A stretch of DNA of 7,157 bases, from contig JAFLKA010000049.1 of the NCBI GenBank assembly GCA_022712735.1, positions 1 through 7,157 of the forward strand. Direction: 5' to 3'. Of the stretch, positions 1-5,183 are shown piece by piece (position 1 is the first letter of the stretch; each line of letters begins with the position of its first letter). A model generated the notes under the pieces. It saw nothing but the letters and a program-made list of their open reading frames with translations, was not told the DNA's origin and did no database searches. This DNA is from Marinosulfonomonas sp. Lineage in GTDB: Bacteria > Pseudomonadota > Alphaproteobacteria > Rhodobacterales > Rhodobacteraceae. A program made the translations under genes and the position numbers.

Positions 1-429
1 CCCTGTTCGCTGGAGTTATCTGAGCACGCCCGCCAGATGCGTGGGCAGCTGGCAACCCCGCATTCACAACGGTCCGTGGCGCGGATTTCGGCGCAGATGA
101 TACCGGGCGAGAACTGCCTGTGGTTCGAGGATTTGATCGACATTTGCCGCAAAGCGGTGCCGACGGAAACGCAAGTTATGGTGAAGCGCGAAGACGAGCA
201 GGCGTTCGCCGAACTGAACGCCGCCAATCCGATATTCGTCGAGGACGCCGCGCGGCTGTTTTTCGAGGGCTTGCAGGCGGATGCGCGCATCGGCGATTTT
301 CGCATCATCGCCAGCCATCAAGAGAGTTTGCACAGCCATGACGCGGTGAGCATTCTGACCGAAGGCGAGACTTTTGTGTCCGACAGTCTGGACCCGAAAC
401 TGTTCAACACGCTGTTTCATGTCGGATAG
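1..429 (+). CDS. C-terminal part of an unrecognised protein (5' end outside window)
   Basis: The frame is open from the first base of the window to a TAG stop at 427-429, giving 142 codons. An in-frame ATG lies at 37, but the frame is open upstream of it and no convincing ribosome binding site precedes it, so I treat the gene as entering from the left. The protein is acidic to neutral and looks soluble, with no membrane segment; phrases such as PGENCLWFEDLID, ANPIFVEDAARLFFEGL and DSLDPKLFNTLF read like a genuine conserved protein. I do not recognise the family and assign no function. The opposite-strand frame over the same bases is rich in Arg and Gln, as expected of a shadow. The gene converges on the broken sensor kinase: their stop codons overlap by about 13 bp, which suggests that the rearrangement removing the kinase 3' end stopped close to the end of this gene. 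Confidence 0.65.
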   Translation, partial: PCSLELSEHARQMRGQLATPHSQRSVARISAQMIPGENCLWFEDLIDICRKAVPTETQVMVKREDEQAFAELNAANPIFVEDAARLFFEGLQADARIGDFRIIASHQESLHSHDAVSILTEGETFVSDSLDPKLFNTLFHVG

Positions 430-758
430 GGCGCGGGCCTAGCGTAGGCGGATAACAGGGCATCTACCAAGGACTGGGAGGCCAGAATTTGGTCGTCTGC
501 ACCTATGATCTGCCAGTATTGACCGGAATAGGGCCGCGAGTATTCGGGATCAGGGATAGACCCGCCGATATTGCCCAGATTACCGGAATTATTACCCAGT
601 GCGACGACGAGTTGAACATGGCGACTAACCAGTTCTTTGTTAAACCGCGCTTGCGAAACTGAATCGATGTAGGAAAAAATGCCGAATGAGCCGATTAGAA
701 CGGACAGGATCGCCCAGATGATCCCGCCAAGCGCTGCTCTTTTGCGCAGTGACCTCAT
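417..758 (-). pseudogene. Sensor histidine kinase, N-terminal fragment (FeuQ/PhoQ-like), kinase core lost
   Basis: The reading frame has 113 codons. It starts with ATG at 758, which overlaps the TGA of the response regulator remnant in an ATGA arrangement typical of translationally coupled regulator/kinase pairs. Residues 1-10 are basic, residues about 11-31 form one membrane helix (GGIIWAILSVLIGSFGIFSY), and the rest is an extracytoplasmic sensor segment containing PDPEYSRPYSGQYWQI, like the periplasmic part of alphaproteobacterial FeuQ-type kinases. The reading breaks off around residue 95-105, and the last residues (ARPAPYPT) look like random read-through into the flank of the convergent gene. 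The second membrane helix, HAMP linker, phospho-acceptor histidine and ATPase domain are all absent, and none of them appears in other frames before position 430. A full kinase of this type has roughly 450 residues, so this is a 3'-deleted remnant unable to signal. Family assignment rests on partner and sensor motif. Confidence 0.75.
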
Positions 759-1236
759 AGGGCGGTATTAATCATATATCCGCTGCCACGCACCGTTTCG
801 ATCAGGCTGGCACCCAGTTTTTTCCGCAACCGCGTCACAAAGACAGCAATGGTGTTTGAATCGCGGTCATCATCGTATTCGTAGATATGTTCGGACAGTT
901 CGGTGCGGGAAATGAGCCGGTCTGTGTTGTGAAACAGATAGGATAGAACAACGACTTCTTGTGAGGTCAGGTTGACGCACATACCGTCAACCGTCACCCG
1001 GCCATTGCGGGTGTCAAAGTTCACGTTGCCCTTTTCAAAAACAGGATTGGTTATGCCAGCCTTGCGGCGCAATAAGGCGCGCACACGGGCAGACAGTTCA
1101 GGCATGTGGAACGGTTTGGACATATAATCATCCGCGCAGGCATCCAGCCCGTCAACCCGATTGGACCAACCATCACGCGCTGTCAGGATCAGGACAGGGG
1201 CTACCCACTCGTGACGAAAAAAGTCCTTAAGGCGAA
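755..1236 (-). pseudogene. OmpR/PhoB-type response regulator lacking the first half of its receiver (FeuP/PhoP-like)
   Basis: An open minus frame encodes the end of a receiver domain followed by a complete winged-helix DNA-binding domain. Receiver motifs present are APVLILTARDGWSNRVDGLD (with the conserved switch Thr) and ADDYMSKPF (with the conserved Lys). The winged helix runs from about GNVNFDTRNGRVTVDG to the end, with LTSQE, SRTELSEHIY, DSNTIAVFVTRLRKKLG and ETVRGSGYM. The whole matches FeuP/PhoP-type regulators. The N-terminal 70-75 residues, including the acidic pocket and phospho-accepting Asp, are missing: upstream the frame runs into the stop region of the PepSY-like gene and a TAG at 1244-1246. 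An internal ATG at 1123 gives 122 codons but has no ribosome binding site and sits inside the receiver, so it is not a credible start. One receiver residue is odd (DACADDY where DAGADDY is usual). Probably a non-functional remnant, although the DNA-binding domain itself is undamaged. Confidence 0.82.
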
Positions 1237-1320
1237 TTAATTTCTACCGTTGTTGCCGCCACCGTTGCCGCCGCCGTTGTTGCTGCCATTATTTCCGTTG
1301 TTGCCACTGTTCCCATTCGC
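1237..1320 (-). repeat. Low-complexity Gly/Asn-rich coding tract (end of the PepSY-like remnant)
   Basis: In the final frame of the PepSY-like remnant the minus strand reads an Asn/Gly-only style tail, roughly ANGNSGNNGNNGSNNGGG then NGGGNNGRN and a stop. At DNA level it is a run of aac/ggc-type triplets (plus strand gttgcc, gccgcc). Such tracts form flexible tails on secreted proteins and are prone to slippage. Confidence 0.7.
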
Positions 1321-1593
1321 AGAGCTACTACTTGCCCCCCGCGGCCACTACTCTTTGCGGCTGCCTGAACGGCTTTGCTGATGGTTAAGCCTGCTGGCAT
1401 AGTCTGCCCTGTCCGCCCGTTTACAACAACGCTTCCAACTCTGCCGTTGGGCATCATGACCAATACGCGATAATATACCCCCCCGCGTCAAATGCACGAA
1501 CGTCGATCACATCGCCTTTAACCCTGCTGCGCACGCGGCTTAGGATCGTTTTCACGCTTACGACGTTGCCCGCCGAAACATGCTGGCGCAATT
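1237..1593 (-). pseudogene. PepSY-like secreted protein, 5'-truncated and doubly frameshifted
   Basis: Three minus-strand frames must be joined to read a sensible protein. The first segment contains ELRQHVSAGNVVSVKTILSR followed by GDVIDVRAFDAG, which is PepSY-like (an ILxxV helix followed by GDVIDV). After a run of seven G (plus 1478-1484) the reading shifts to VYYRVLVMMPNGRVGSVVV, then NGRTGQTM and AVQAAAKSSGRGG. After a second run of six G (plus 1335-1340) it shifts again to a Gly/Asn-rich tail ending in TAA at 1237-1239. One extra G in each run (8 and 7) would restore a single frame. The signal peptide and start are missing because the sequence upstream of 1594 is a trkH fragment. PepSY proteins commonly sit beside two-component genes in alphaproteobacteria, which fits the regulator and kinase remnants that follow. 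Its normal role would be envelope-located; family assignment is by eye from the motif pattern. Confidence 0.65.
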
Positions 1594-1710
1594 CGCCCTG
1601 CCCTGAAACGCCGCAAAGGACTCGTCATGGGTGGAGAATCCGCCGGTCGCAATAGTGGTAAAGGCGTGGTTGATCGCATCAAACCCCGCCATGCCCGACG
1701 CCAGATAGGC
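1594..1710 (-). repeat. Inverted partial copy of trkH (117 bp, copy of 2657-2773)
   Basis: The minus strand from 1710 down to 1594 aligns without gaps to plus 2657-2773 inside trkH, with 6 mismatches counted by eye (111/117, about 95 percent). It encodes AYLASGMAGFDAINHAFTTI followed by ATGGFSTHDESFAAFQGRA, equivalent to TrkH residues 198-236 and including the second selectivity-filter loop (ATGGF). Four of the six differences are synonymous; the other two give Ala to Glu and Gly to Arg. Outside these limits the similarity stops abruptly: on one side the sequence becomes the PepSY-like gene, on the other the lipoprotein-like gene. The two copies are inverted and about 946 bp apart. It has no start or stop of its own and is a gene fragment, either a duplication of the resident trkH or a relic of a related second trkH. 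Confidence 0.93.
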
Positions 1711-1712
1711 AA

Positions 1713-2018
1713 CAAATCACACCAGACAGCCCGCCAACGGAGGTAGTTTTCGAGCGCTACCCTGCGATCAGCCCGCAAAAAGTGTCTGTCCTATTCGGGT
1801 TTCCGGATCACTGCGAAAACCGGCATGATATCGGGTTGCTTACCGGGTGGGGTAGCAAAACCCAGAGCAATCAGGAAATCATCAATGACTTCCGGACACG
1901 TGCGGCAAAATACGGGGCCAATATGGTGGTCTATGAGGCCGGAGTTAGCAGTGTTGAGGAAATTGACCAACTTTTGCGCCGGTTCACGGAATACACATTA
2001 TATCGCTGCCGCAGCTAA
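1713..2018 (+). pseudogene. 5'-truncated small envelope protein, RcsF/DUF4156-like C-terminal part
   Basis: The frame ending in TAA at 2016-2018 reads sensibly from about 1719: TPDSPPTEVVFERYPAISPQ, then KVSVLFGFPDHCENRHDIGL, and later INDFRTRAAKYGANMVVYEA. The pattern of a V-strand, a Cys-containing segment, an IG(L)LTG strand and an (N)D(F)RxxAAxxGANxVV helix-strand is reminiscent of small lipoproteins of the RcsF/DUF4156 group; this is a remote, by-eye resemblance. The body starts right at the edge of the inverted trkH fragment, and further upstream the frame is only antisense to that fragment, so the start and expected lipoprotein signal peptide appear to be lost. A GTG at 1782 is in frame but falls inside the recognisable body and has no clear ribosome binding site. 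Two Cys remain (in PDHCEN and YRCRS). No internal stop is seen, so damage may be limited to the 5' end. Confidence 0.55.
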
Positions 2019-2047
2019 CCAATACCGCTTGACAGATTCACCCGACC

Positions 2048-2064
2048 GCGCCAAGCCTTGGCGC
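2048..2064 (+). promoter_or_regulatory. Perfect 8-bp inverted repeat immediately before the trkH start
   Basis: The sequence gcgccaag-c-cttggcgc (arms 2048-2055 and 2057-2064) ends two bases before the trkH ATG at 2066. In RNA the middle bases would form the loop, leaving a stem of about 6-7 GC-rich pairs where a ribosome binding site would be expected; I see no good Shine-Dalgarno sequence. It may be a translational control hairpin or a dyad-symmetric protein site; there is no T-tract after it, so a terminator is unlikely. Confidence 0.4.
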
Positions 2065-2065
2065 T

Positions 2066-3514
2066 ATGTTTGATCTGCGCCCTGTAGGGTTTATAATTGG
2101 CCAGTTGATAGTTGCGCTCGGGGTTACAATGCTGATCCCGATGGCGACCGATATCATCTATCAAAACGGCCATTGGCAGGTGTTTCTAGAGAGCGCAATC
2201 ATCGCTATTTTATTGGGCGGATTGGTCGGGCTGGCGACGGCCAACCGCAAAAAGAAAAACATCACCATTCAGCAGACGTTCCTGTTGACCACTGGCGTGT
2301 GGCTGGCGCTGCCTATTTTCGGGGCTTTGCCGTTCATTCTGGGGGAACCAGACGCCCGCGTGGTGGACGCGTTTTTCGAGGCGATGTCGGCGCTGACCAC
2401 CACCGGATCGACCGTGTTTAGCGGGCTGGATGCGTTGCCCGAAGGGATATTGCTGTGGCGATCAATGATGCAGTGGTTTGGCGGCATCGGGATCATCGTT
2501 GTGGCGATGGTGTTTTTGCCCGAACTGCGCATCGGTGGTATGCAGATTTTCCGCTCCGAGGGTTTCGATACGATGGGCAAAATCCTGCCCCGCGCGGCAC
2601 AAATTTCAACGCGGATTTCGGCGATTTACCTGACCCTGACAGGGATGTGTTTTCTGGCCTATCTGGCGTCGGGCATGGCGGGGTTCGATGCGATCAACCA
2701 TGCCTTTACCACTATTGCGACCGGCGGGTTTTCCACCCATGACGCGTCCTTTGCGGCGTTTCAGGGCGGGGCGGAATATGTGGCGGCTGTGTTCATGATT
2801 TTGGCCAGCCTGCCGTTCGTGCGCTATGTGCAGATGATGGCGGGGTCATCGCGCCCGCTGTTCACCGACAGTCAGGTGCGTGCCTTCCTGTGGGTTCTGG
2901 TGGTCACAATTCTGATGATCACATTCTATCGCATGGCGACACATGGTGGAGCGTTAGAGCCCGCGTTTCGCAAGGCGGTGTTCAACGTCACCTCGATCGT
3001 CACCGGCACGGGATACGCCAGCGTGGATTACCAGCTGTGGGGTCCGTTCCCTGTGGTGTTGTTCTTTTTCTTGGGGTTGGTCGGCGGCTGCGCGGGGTCG
3101 ACCTGTTGTTCGGTGAAAATCTTCCGCTATCAGCTGCTGTTCGCCTCGATCCGCGCCCAGATTGCCAAAATCCATTCGCCACATGGCATGTTCACGCCGC
3201 GGTATGACGGGCGAGCTGTCAGCGATGACGTTATTTCATCAGTCATGGCGTTTTTCGTCATGTTTATCGTGACCATCGGTGTATTGGCGGTGTTGCTGGG
3301 GGCGACAGGGCTGGATTTTGTCACCTCGGTATCGGGGGCGGCCACGGCGATTGCCAATATCGGCCCCGGTTTGGGCGACACGATTGGACCTGCGGGCAAT
3401 TTTGCCTCGTTGAATGACACCGCAAAATGGATGCTGGCGGCGGGTATGTTGATTGGGCGGCTGGAGCTGTTGGTGGTTTACACCATCCTGACCGTGAAAT
3501 TCTGGAGAGGCTAG
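2066..3514 (+). CDS. trkH: TrkH family potassium uptake channel subunit
   Basis: Encodes 482 residues, the normal TrkH length. TrkH is the inner-membrane ion-conducting subunit of the Trk system, taking up K+ with the cytoplasmic NAD(H)/ATP-binding TrkA, which is not in this window. The four pore loops of the TrkH/KtrB/HKT fold are visible: TTTGSTVFSG (111-120), TIATGGFSTHD (216-226), IVTGTGYASVDYQLWGPF (311-328) and AIANIGPGLGDTIGPAGN (428-445), each with its filter glycine. Hydrophobic helices surround them, and the C-terminus MLIGRLELLVVYTILTVKFW is typical. The ATG at 2066 is chosen because MFDLRPVGFIIGQLI matches the family's first helix; no clear ribosome binding site precedes it, only a perfect inverted repeat. 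Nothing indicates damage. A 117-bp piece (residues 198-236) is present again inverted at 1594-1710. The next gene starts 4 nt after the stop on the same strand, suggesting co-transcription. Confidence 0.96.
   Translation: MFDLRPVGFIIGQLIVALGVTMLIPMATDIIYQNGHWQVFLESAIIAILLGGLVGLATANRKKKNITIQQTFLLTTGVWLALPIFGALPFILGEPDARVVDAFFEAMSALTTTGSTVFSGLDALPEGILLWRSMMQWFGGIGIIVVAMVFLPELRIGGMQIFRSEGFDTMGKILPRAAQISTRISAIYLTLTGMCFLAYLASGMAGFDAINHAFTTIATGGFSTHDASFAAFQGGAEYVAAVFMILASLPFVRYVQMMAGSSRPLFTDSQVRAFLWVLVVTILMITFYRMATHGGALEPAFRKAVFNVTSIVTGTGYASVDYQLWGPFPVVLFFFLGLVGGCAGSTCCSVKIFRYQLLFASIRAQIAKIHSPHGMFTPRYDGRAVSDDVISSVMAFFVMFIVTIGVLAVLLGATGLDFVTSVSGAATAIANIGPGLGDTIGPAGNFASLNDTAKWMLAAGMLIGRLELLVVYTILTVKFWRG
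2657..2773 (+). repeat. Parent copy of the inverted trkH repeat
   Basis: This segment inside intact trkH is the partner of the inverted copy at 1594-1710, differing at 6 of 117 positions. It covers TrkH residues 198-236, around the second pore loop. As an inverted pair it could support inversion or gene conversion of the intervening stretch. Confidence 0.93.
3504..3510 (+). promoter_or_regulatory. Ribosome binding site of the AruI-like gene, inside the end of trkH
   Basis: GGAGAGG lies in the last codons of trkH, 8 nt before the ATG at 3519. It fixes the start of the downstream gene and, with only 4 nt between stop and start, suggests translational coupling. Confidence 0.8.
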
Positions 3515-3518
3515 TCTG

Positions 3519-5111
3519 ATGAGCAAACGACCATTAGGGGCAAATATTTCCAACATGCTAAAGGCGCGTGGGGTTGAGGTGATTTTCGGCATTCCGGGGG
3601 TGCATAATGTTGAATTGTATCGCGGCATTGAAGAGGCCGGCATCACCCATGTTCTGGCGCGTCACGAGCAGGGCGCGGGGTTCATGGCGGATGGCTATGC
3701 GCGTGCCACGGGCAAAGTGGGGGTGGCCTATGTGATCACTGGGCCGGGTCTGTGCAATATCATGACGCCGATGGGGCAGGCCTATTCTGACAGCGTATCG
3801 ATGCTGGTGATTTCGTCCTGCCTAGAAACCAAAGACACCGGCATGGGACGCGGGCGGCTGCATGAAATGCGCGATCAGGAAGCGGCGGCGGCCACGGTGT
3901 GTGACTGGTCTGTCACGGCCCCTGATGCGGCAGCGGCCTATCGTCTGGTGGATAAGGCATTCGCCGAGTTTTCCGCGTGCCGTGCCCGTCCCAAACATAT
4001 TCAGGTGCCGATTGATGTGTTGGGCGGCATGGCTGACGGGGCACCGGACCAGCCGGTTTACCCATCCAAACCGCTTGCCCGACCCGAAGATGTGGCGGCT
4101 GCCGCGGAATGGCTGCTGGGCGCGCGTCGTCCGTTGTTTGTGTTTGGTGGCGGTGCGACAGCAGGGTTCGAGGCCGCCCGCAAGCTGACCCGTTTGATGC
4201 GGGCGGCGACCATGTGCACCTATGCAGGGCGCGGTATCATCGCGCCGGATTACCCGCTGAACTATGACGCGTGTCTGGCGCAAGCCGACAGTGTGGCAGA
4301 GCTGGCCAAGGCTGATCTGGTGCTGTGTATCGGTACGGAACTGTCTGAAACGGATTTGTGGCGTGATCATTTGGGCCATACGGCGCCGATGATCCGCGTT
4401 GATCTGGATGCGCATTCACTGGCGGATGATCATGTGGCCGACCTGCCTGTCATGGGCGATGCGGCGGCGTTTCTGTCGGACCTGTGTGATCTGGTCGAGG
4501 GGCATAACGTCACCACCGACTGGACAGCGGACGAGGTATCGGCGGCCAAATCAGCATTCCACGCCGTGACAGACGCGGCCCGTCAGGGCATCGCGCCGAT
4601 CTGTGCGGCGATGGCGGATGCGTTGCCAAAGGGCACCCTGTTCTATTCCGACATGACGCAGTTTGCCTATGTGTCCAAAGAACTGTTCCCGCTGGACCGC
4701 CCGAACCTGTGGCATCACCCCTATGGGTTCGGCACGCTGGGCTACGGCCTGCCTGCGGCCATTGGTGGTAAAATTGGCCGCCCCAATACGCCGGTTGTGG
4801 CCATCGCCGGGGATTACGGGTTTCACTATACGATGCAGGAACTGGGCGTCGCGGTGGAATTGGGCCTGACCCTGCCGATTATCCTGTGGGACAACGGCAA
4901 GCTGAAGGAAATTGAGGACAGCATGGTGCGCAGCCAGATTGCGCCCAATGCGGTGGTGGCGCGGAACCCTGATTTTTGTGCGCTGGCGCTGGCGTTCGGG
5001 GCCAATGCAACGGCCCCTGATACATTGGCGGACTTCCAGCAAGCGCTAAAGGATGCGTTAAAGGCGGATGGGCCAACGTTGATCTATGTAACGCCGCAGA
5101 TCACCGCCTAA
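3519..5111 (+). CDS. aruI: Thiamine diphosphate-dependent decarboxylase, AruI-like (5-guanidino-2-oxopentanoate decarboxylase)
   Basis: A 530-residue enzyme of the acetolactate synthase/pyruvate decarboxylase superfamily. The N-terminal pyrimidine-binding domain (about 1-165) holds GIPGVHNVELYRGI and RHEQGAGFMADGYAR, with the cofactor-activating Glu at residue 50, and VITGPGLCNIMTPMGQAYSD. A central Rossmann-like domain spans about 190-325. The C-terminal diphosphate-binding domain (about 370-525) has the metal/diphosphate motif GDYGFHYTMQELG (431-443) closing with DNG at 458-460. These variants (HEQGAGFMADGYAR, GRGRLHEM, GDYGF) resemble AruI, which decarboxylates 2-ketoarginine to 4-guanidinobutanal in the arginine transaminase pathway, more than biosynthetic IlvB. 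Substrate is inferred; another 2-oxoacid decarboxylase or lyase is possible. The start is supported by GGAGAGG 8 nt upstream. It follows trkH by 4 nt; no aminotransferase or dehydrogenase of the arginine route is in the window. The gene looks intact. Confidence 0.85.
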   Translation: MSKRPLGANISNMLKARGVEVIFGIPGVHNVELYRGIEEAGITHVLARHEQGAGFMADGYARATGKVGVAYVITGPGLCNIMTPMGQAYSDSVSMLVISSCLETKDTGMGRGRLHEMRDQEAAAATVCDWSVTAPDAAAAYRLVDKAFAEFSACRARPKHIQVPIDVLGGMADGAPDQPVYPSKPLARPEDVAAAAEWLLGARRPLFVFGGGATAGFEAARKLTRLMRAATMCTYAGRGIIAPDYPLNYDACLAQADSVAELAKADLVLCIGTELSETDLWRDHLGHTAPMIRVDLDAHSLADDHVADLPVMGDAAAFLSDLCDLVEGHNVTTDWTADEVSAAKSAFHAVTDAARQGIAPICAAMADALPKGTLFYSDMTQFAYVSKELFPLDRPNLWHHPYGFGTLGYGLPAAIGGKIGRPNTPVVAIAGDYGFHYTMQELGVAVELGLTLPIILWDNGKLKEIEDSMVRSQIAPNAVVARNPDFCALALAFGANATAPDTLADFQQALKDALKADGPTLIYVTPQITA

Positions 5112-5124
5112 CGTTTCGGGGATT

Positions 5125-5143
5125 GTTTTCTTTGAAAGAAAAC
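5125..5143. terminator. Palindromic hairpin 1 between convergent genes
   Basis: A perfect inverted repeat, gttttcttt-g-aaagaaaac, 9-bp arms around a single base, 13 bp after the stop of the AruI-like gene. It is AT-rich and has no clean T-run after it, so as an intrinsic terminator it is weak; being symmetrical and between convergent genes it could serve both strands. Confidence 0.45.
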
Positions 5144-5146
5144 AGC

Positions 5147-5167
5147 CGAAATCTTTCAAAGATTTCG
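5147..5167. terminator. Palindromic hairpin 2 between convergent genes, followed by TTT
   Basis: A perfect inverted repeat, cgaaatcttt-c-aaagatttcg, 10-bp arms around one base, followed on the plus strand by TTTG. It is the better terminator candidate for the trkH-aruI transcript and can also act for the minus-strand lysE-type gene ending at 5184. Its core tctttcaaaga (5152-5162) is the exact reverse complement of tctttgaaaga in hairpin 1 (5129-5139), so an alternative long-range pairing exists. Confidence 0.5.
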
Positions 5168-5183
5168 TTTGCAGCGTTTGGCG

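Noticed and set aside
64..420. 118-codon minus-strand frame opposite the left-hand gene
   Set aside because: It has an Arg/Gln-rich shadow composition and lies antisense to a frame with better protein character.
437..449. Hairpin gccta-gcg-taggc after the left-hand gene as a terminator
   Set aside because: The stem is only 5 bp and no T-run follows on either strand, so chance is a sufficient explanation.
1227..1463. 78-codon minus-strand frame taken as a separate small gene
   Set aside because: It is the middle frame of the frameshifted PepSY-like remnant. After the G6 run it continues in the wrong frame, giving an Ala/Thr-rich end, while the neighbouring frame gives the sensible Gly/Asn tail.
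1518..1778. 86-codon minus-strand frame
   Set aside because: It crosses the trkH fragment in a frame other than that of TrkH and enters the PepSY-like remnant out of frame; its Arg/Pro-rich sequence has no recognisable feature.
1782..1784. GTG as start of an intact 78-residue protein
   Set aside because: Sensible protein sequence extends upstream of it in the same frame to about 1719, and no clear ribosome binding site precedes it, so it is more likely an internal Val codon.
2029..2057. TTGACA at 2029-2034 as a promoter for trkH
   Set aside because: The hexamer is perfect, but at 17-bp spacing the -10 position reads caagcc within the GC-rich dyad, which is far from a -10 consensus. It is not enough to call a promoter.
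430..2065. Transposon or insertion sequence as the cause of the rearrangements
   Set aside because: I found no transposase fragment, terminal inverted repeats of IS type or target-site duplications. The only inverted repeat pair is the trkH fragment and its parent, which is gene-internal.
3822..4415. 197-codon minus-strand frame inside the AruI-like gene
   Set aside because: It is antisense to a well-supported enzyme gene with cofactor motifs on both sides; the composition is typical of a shadow.
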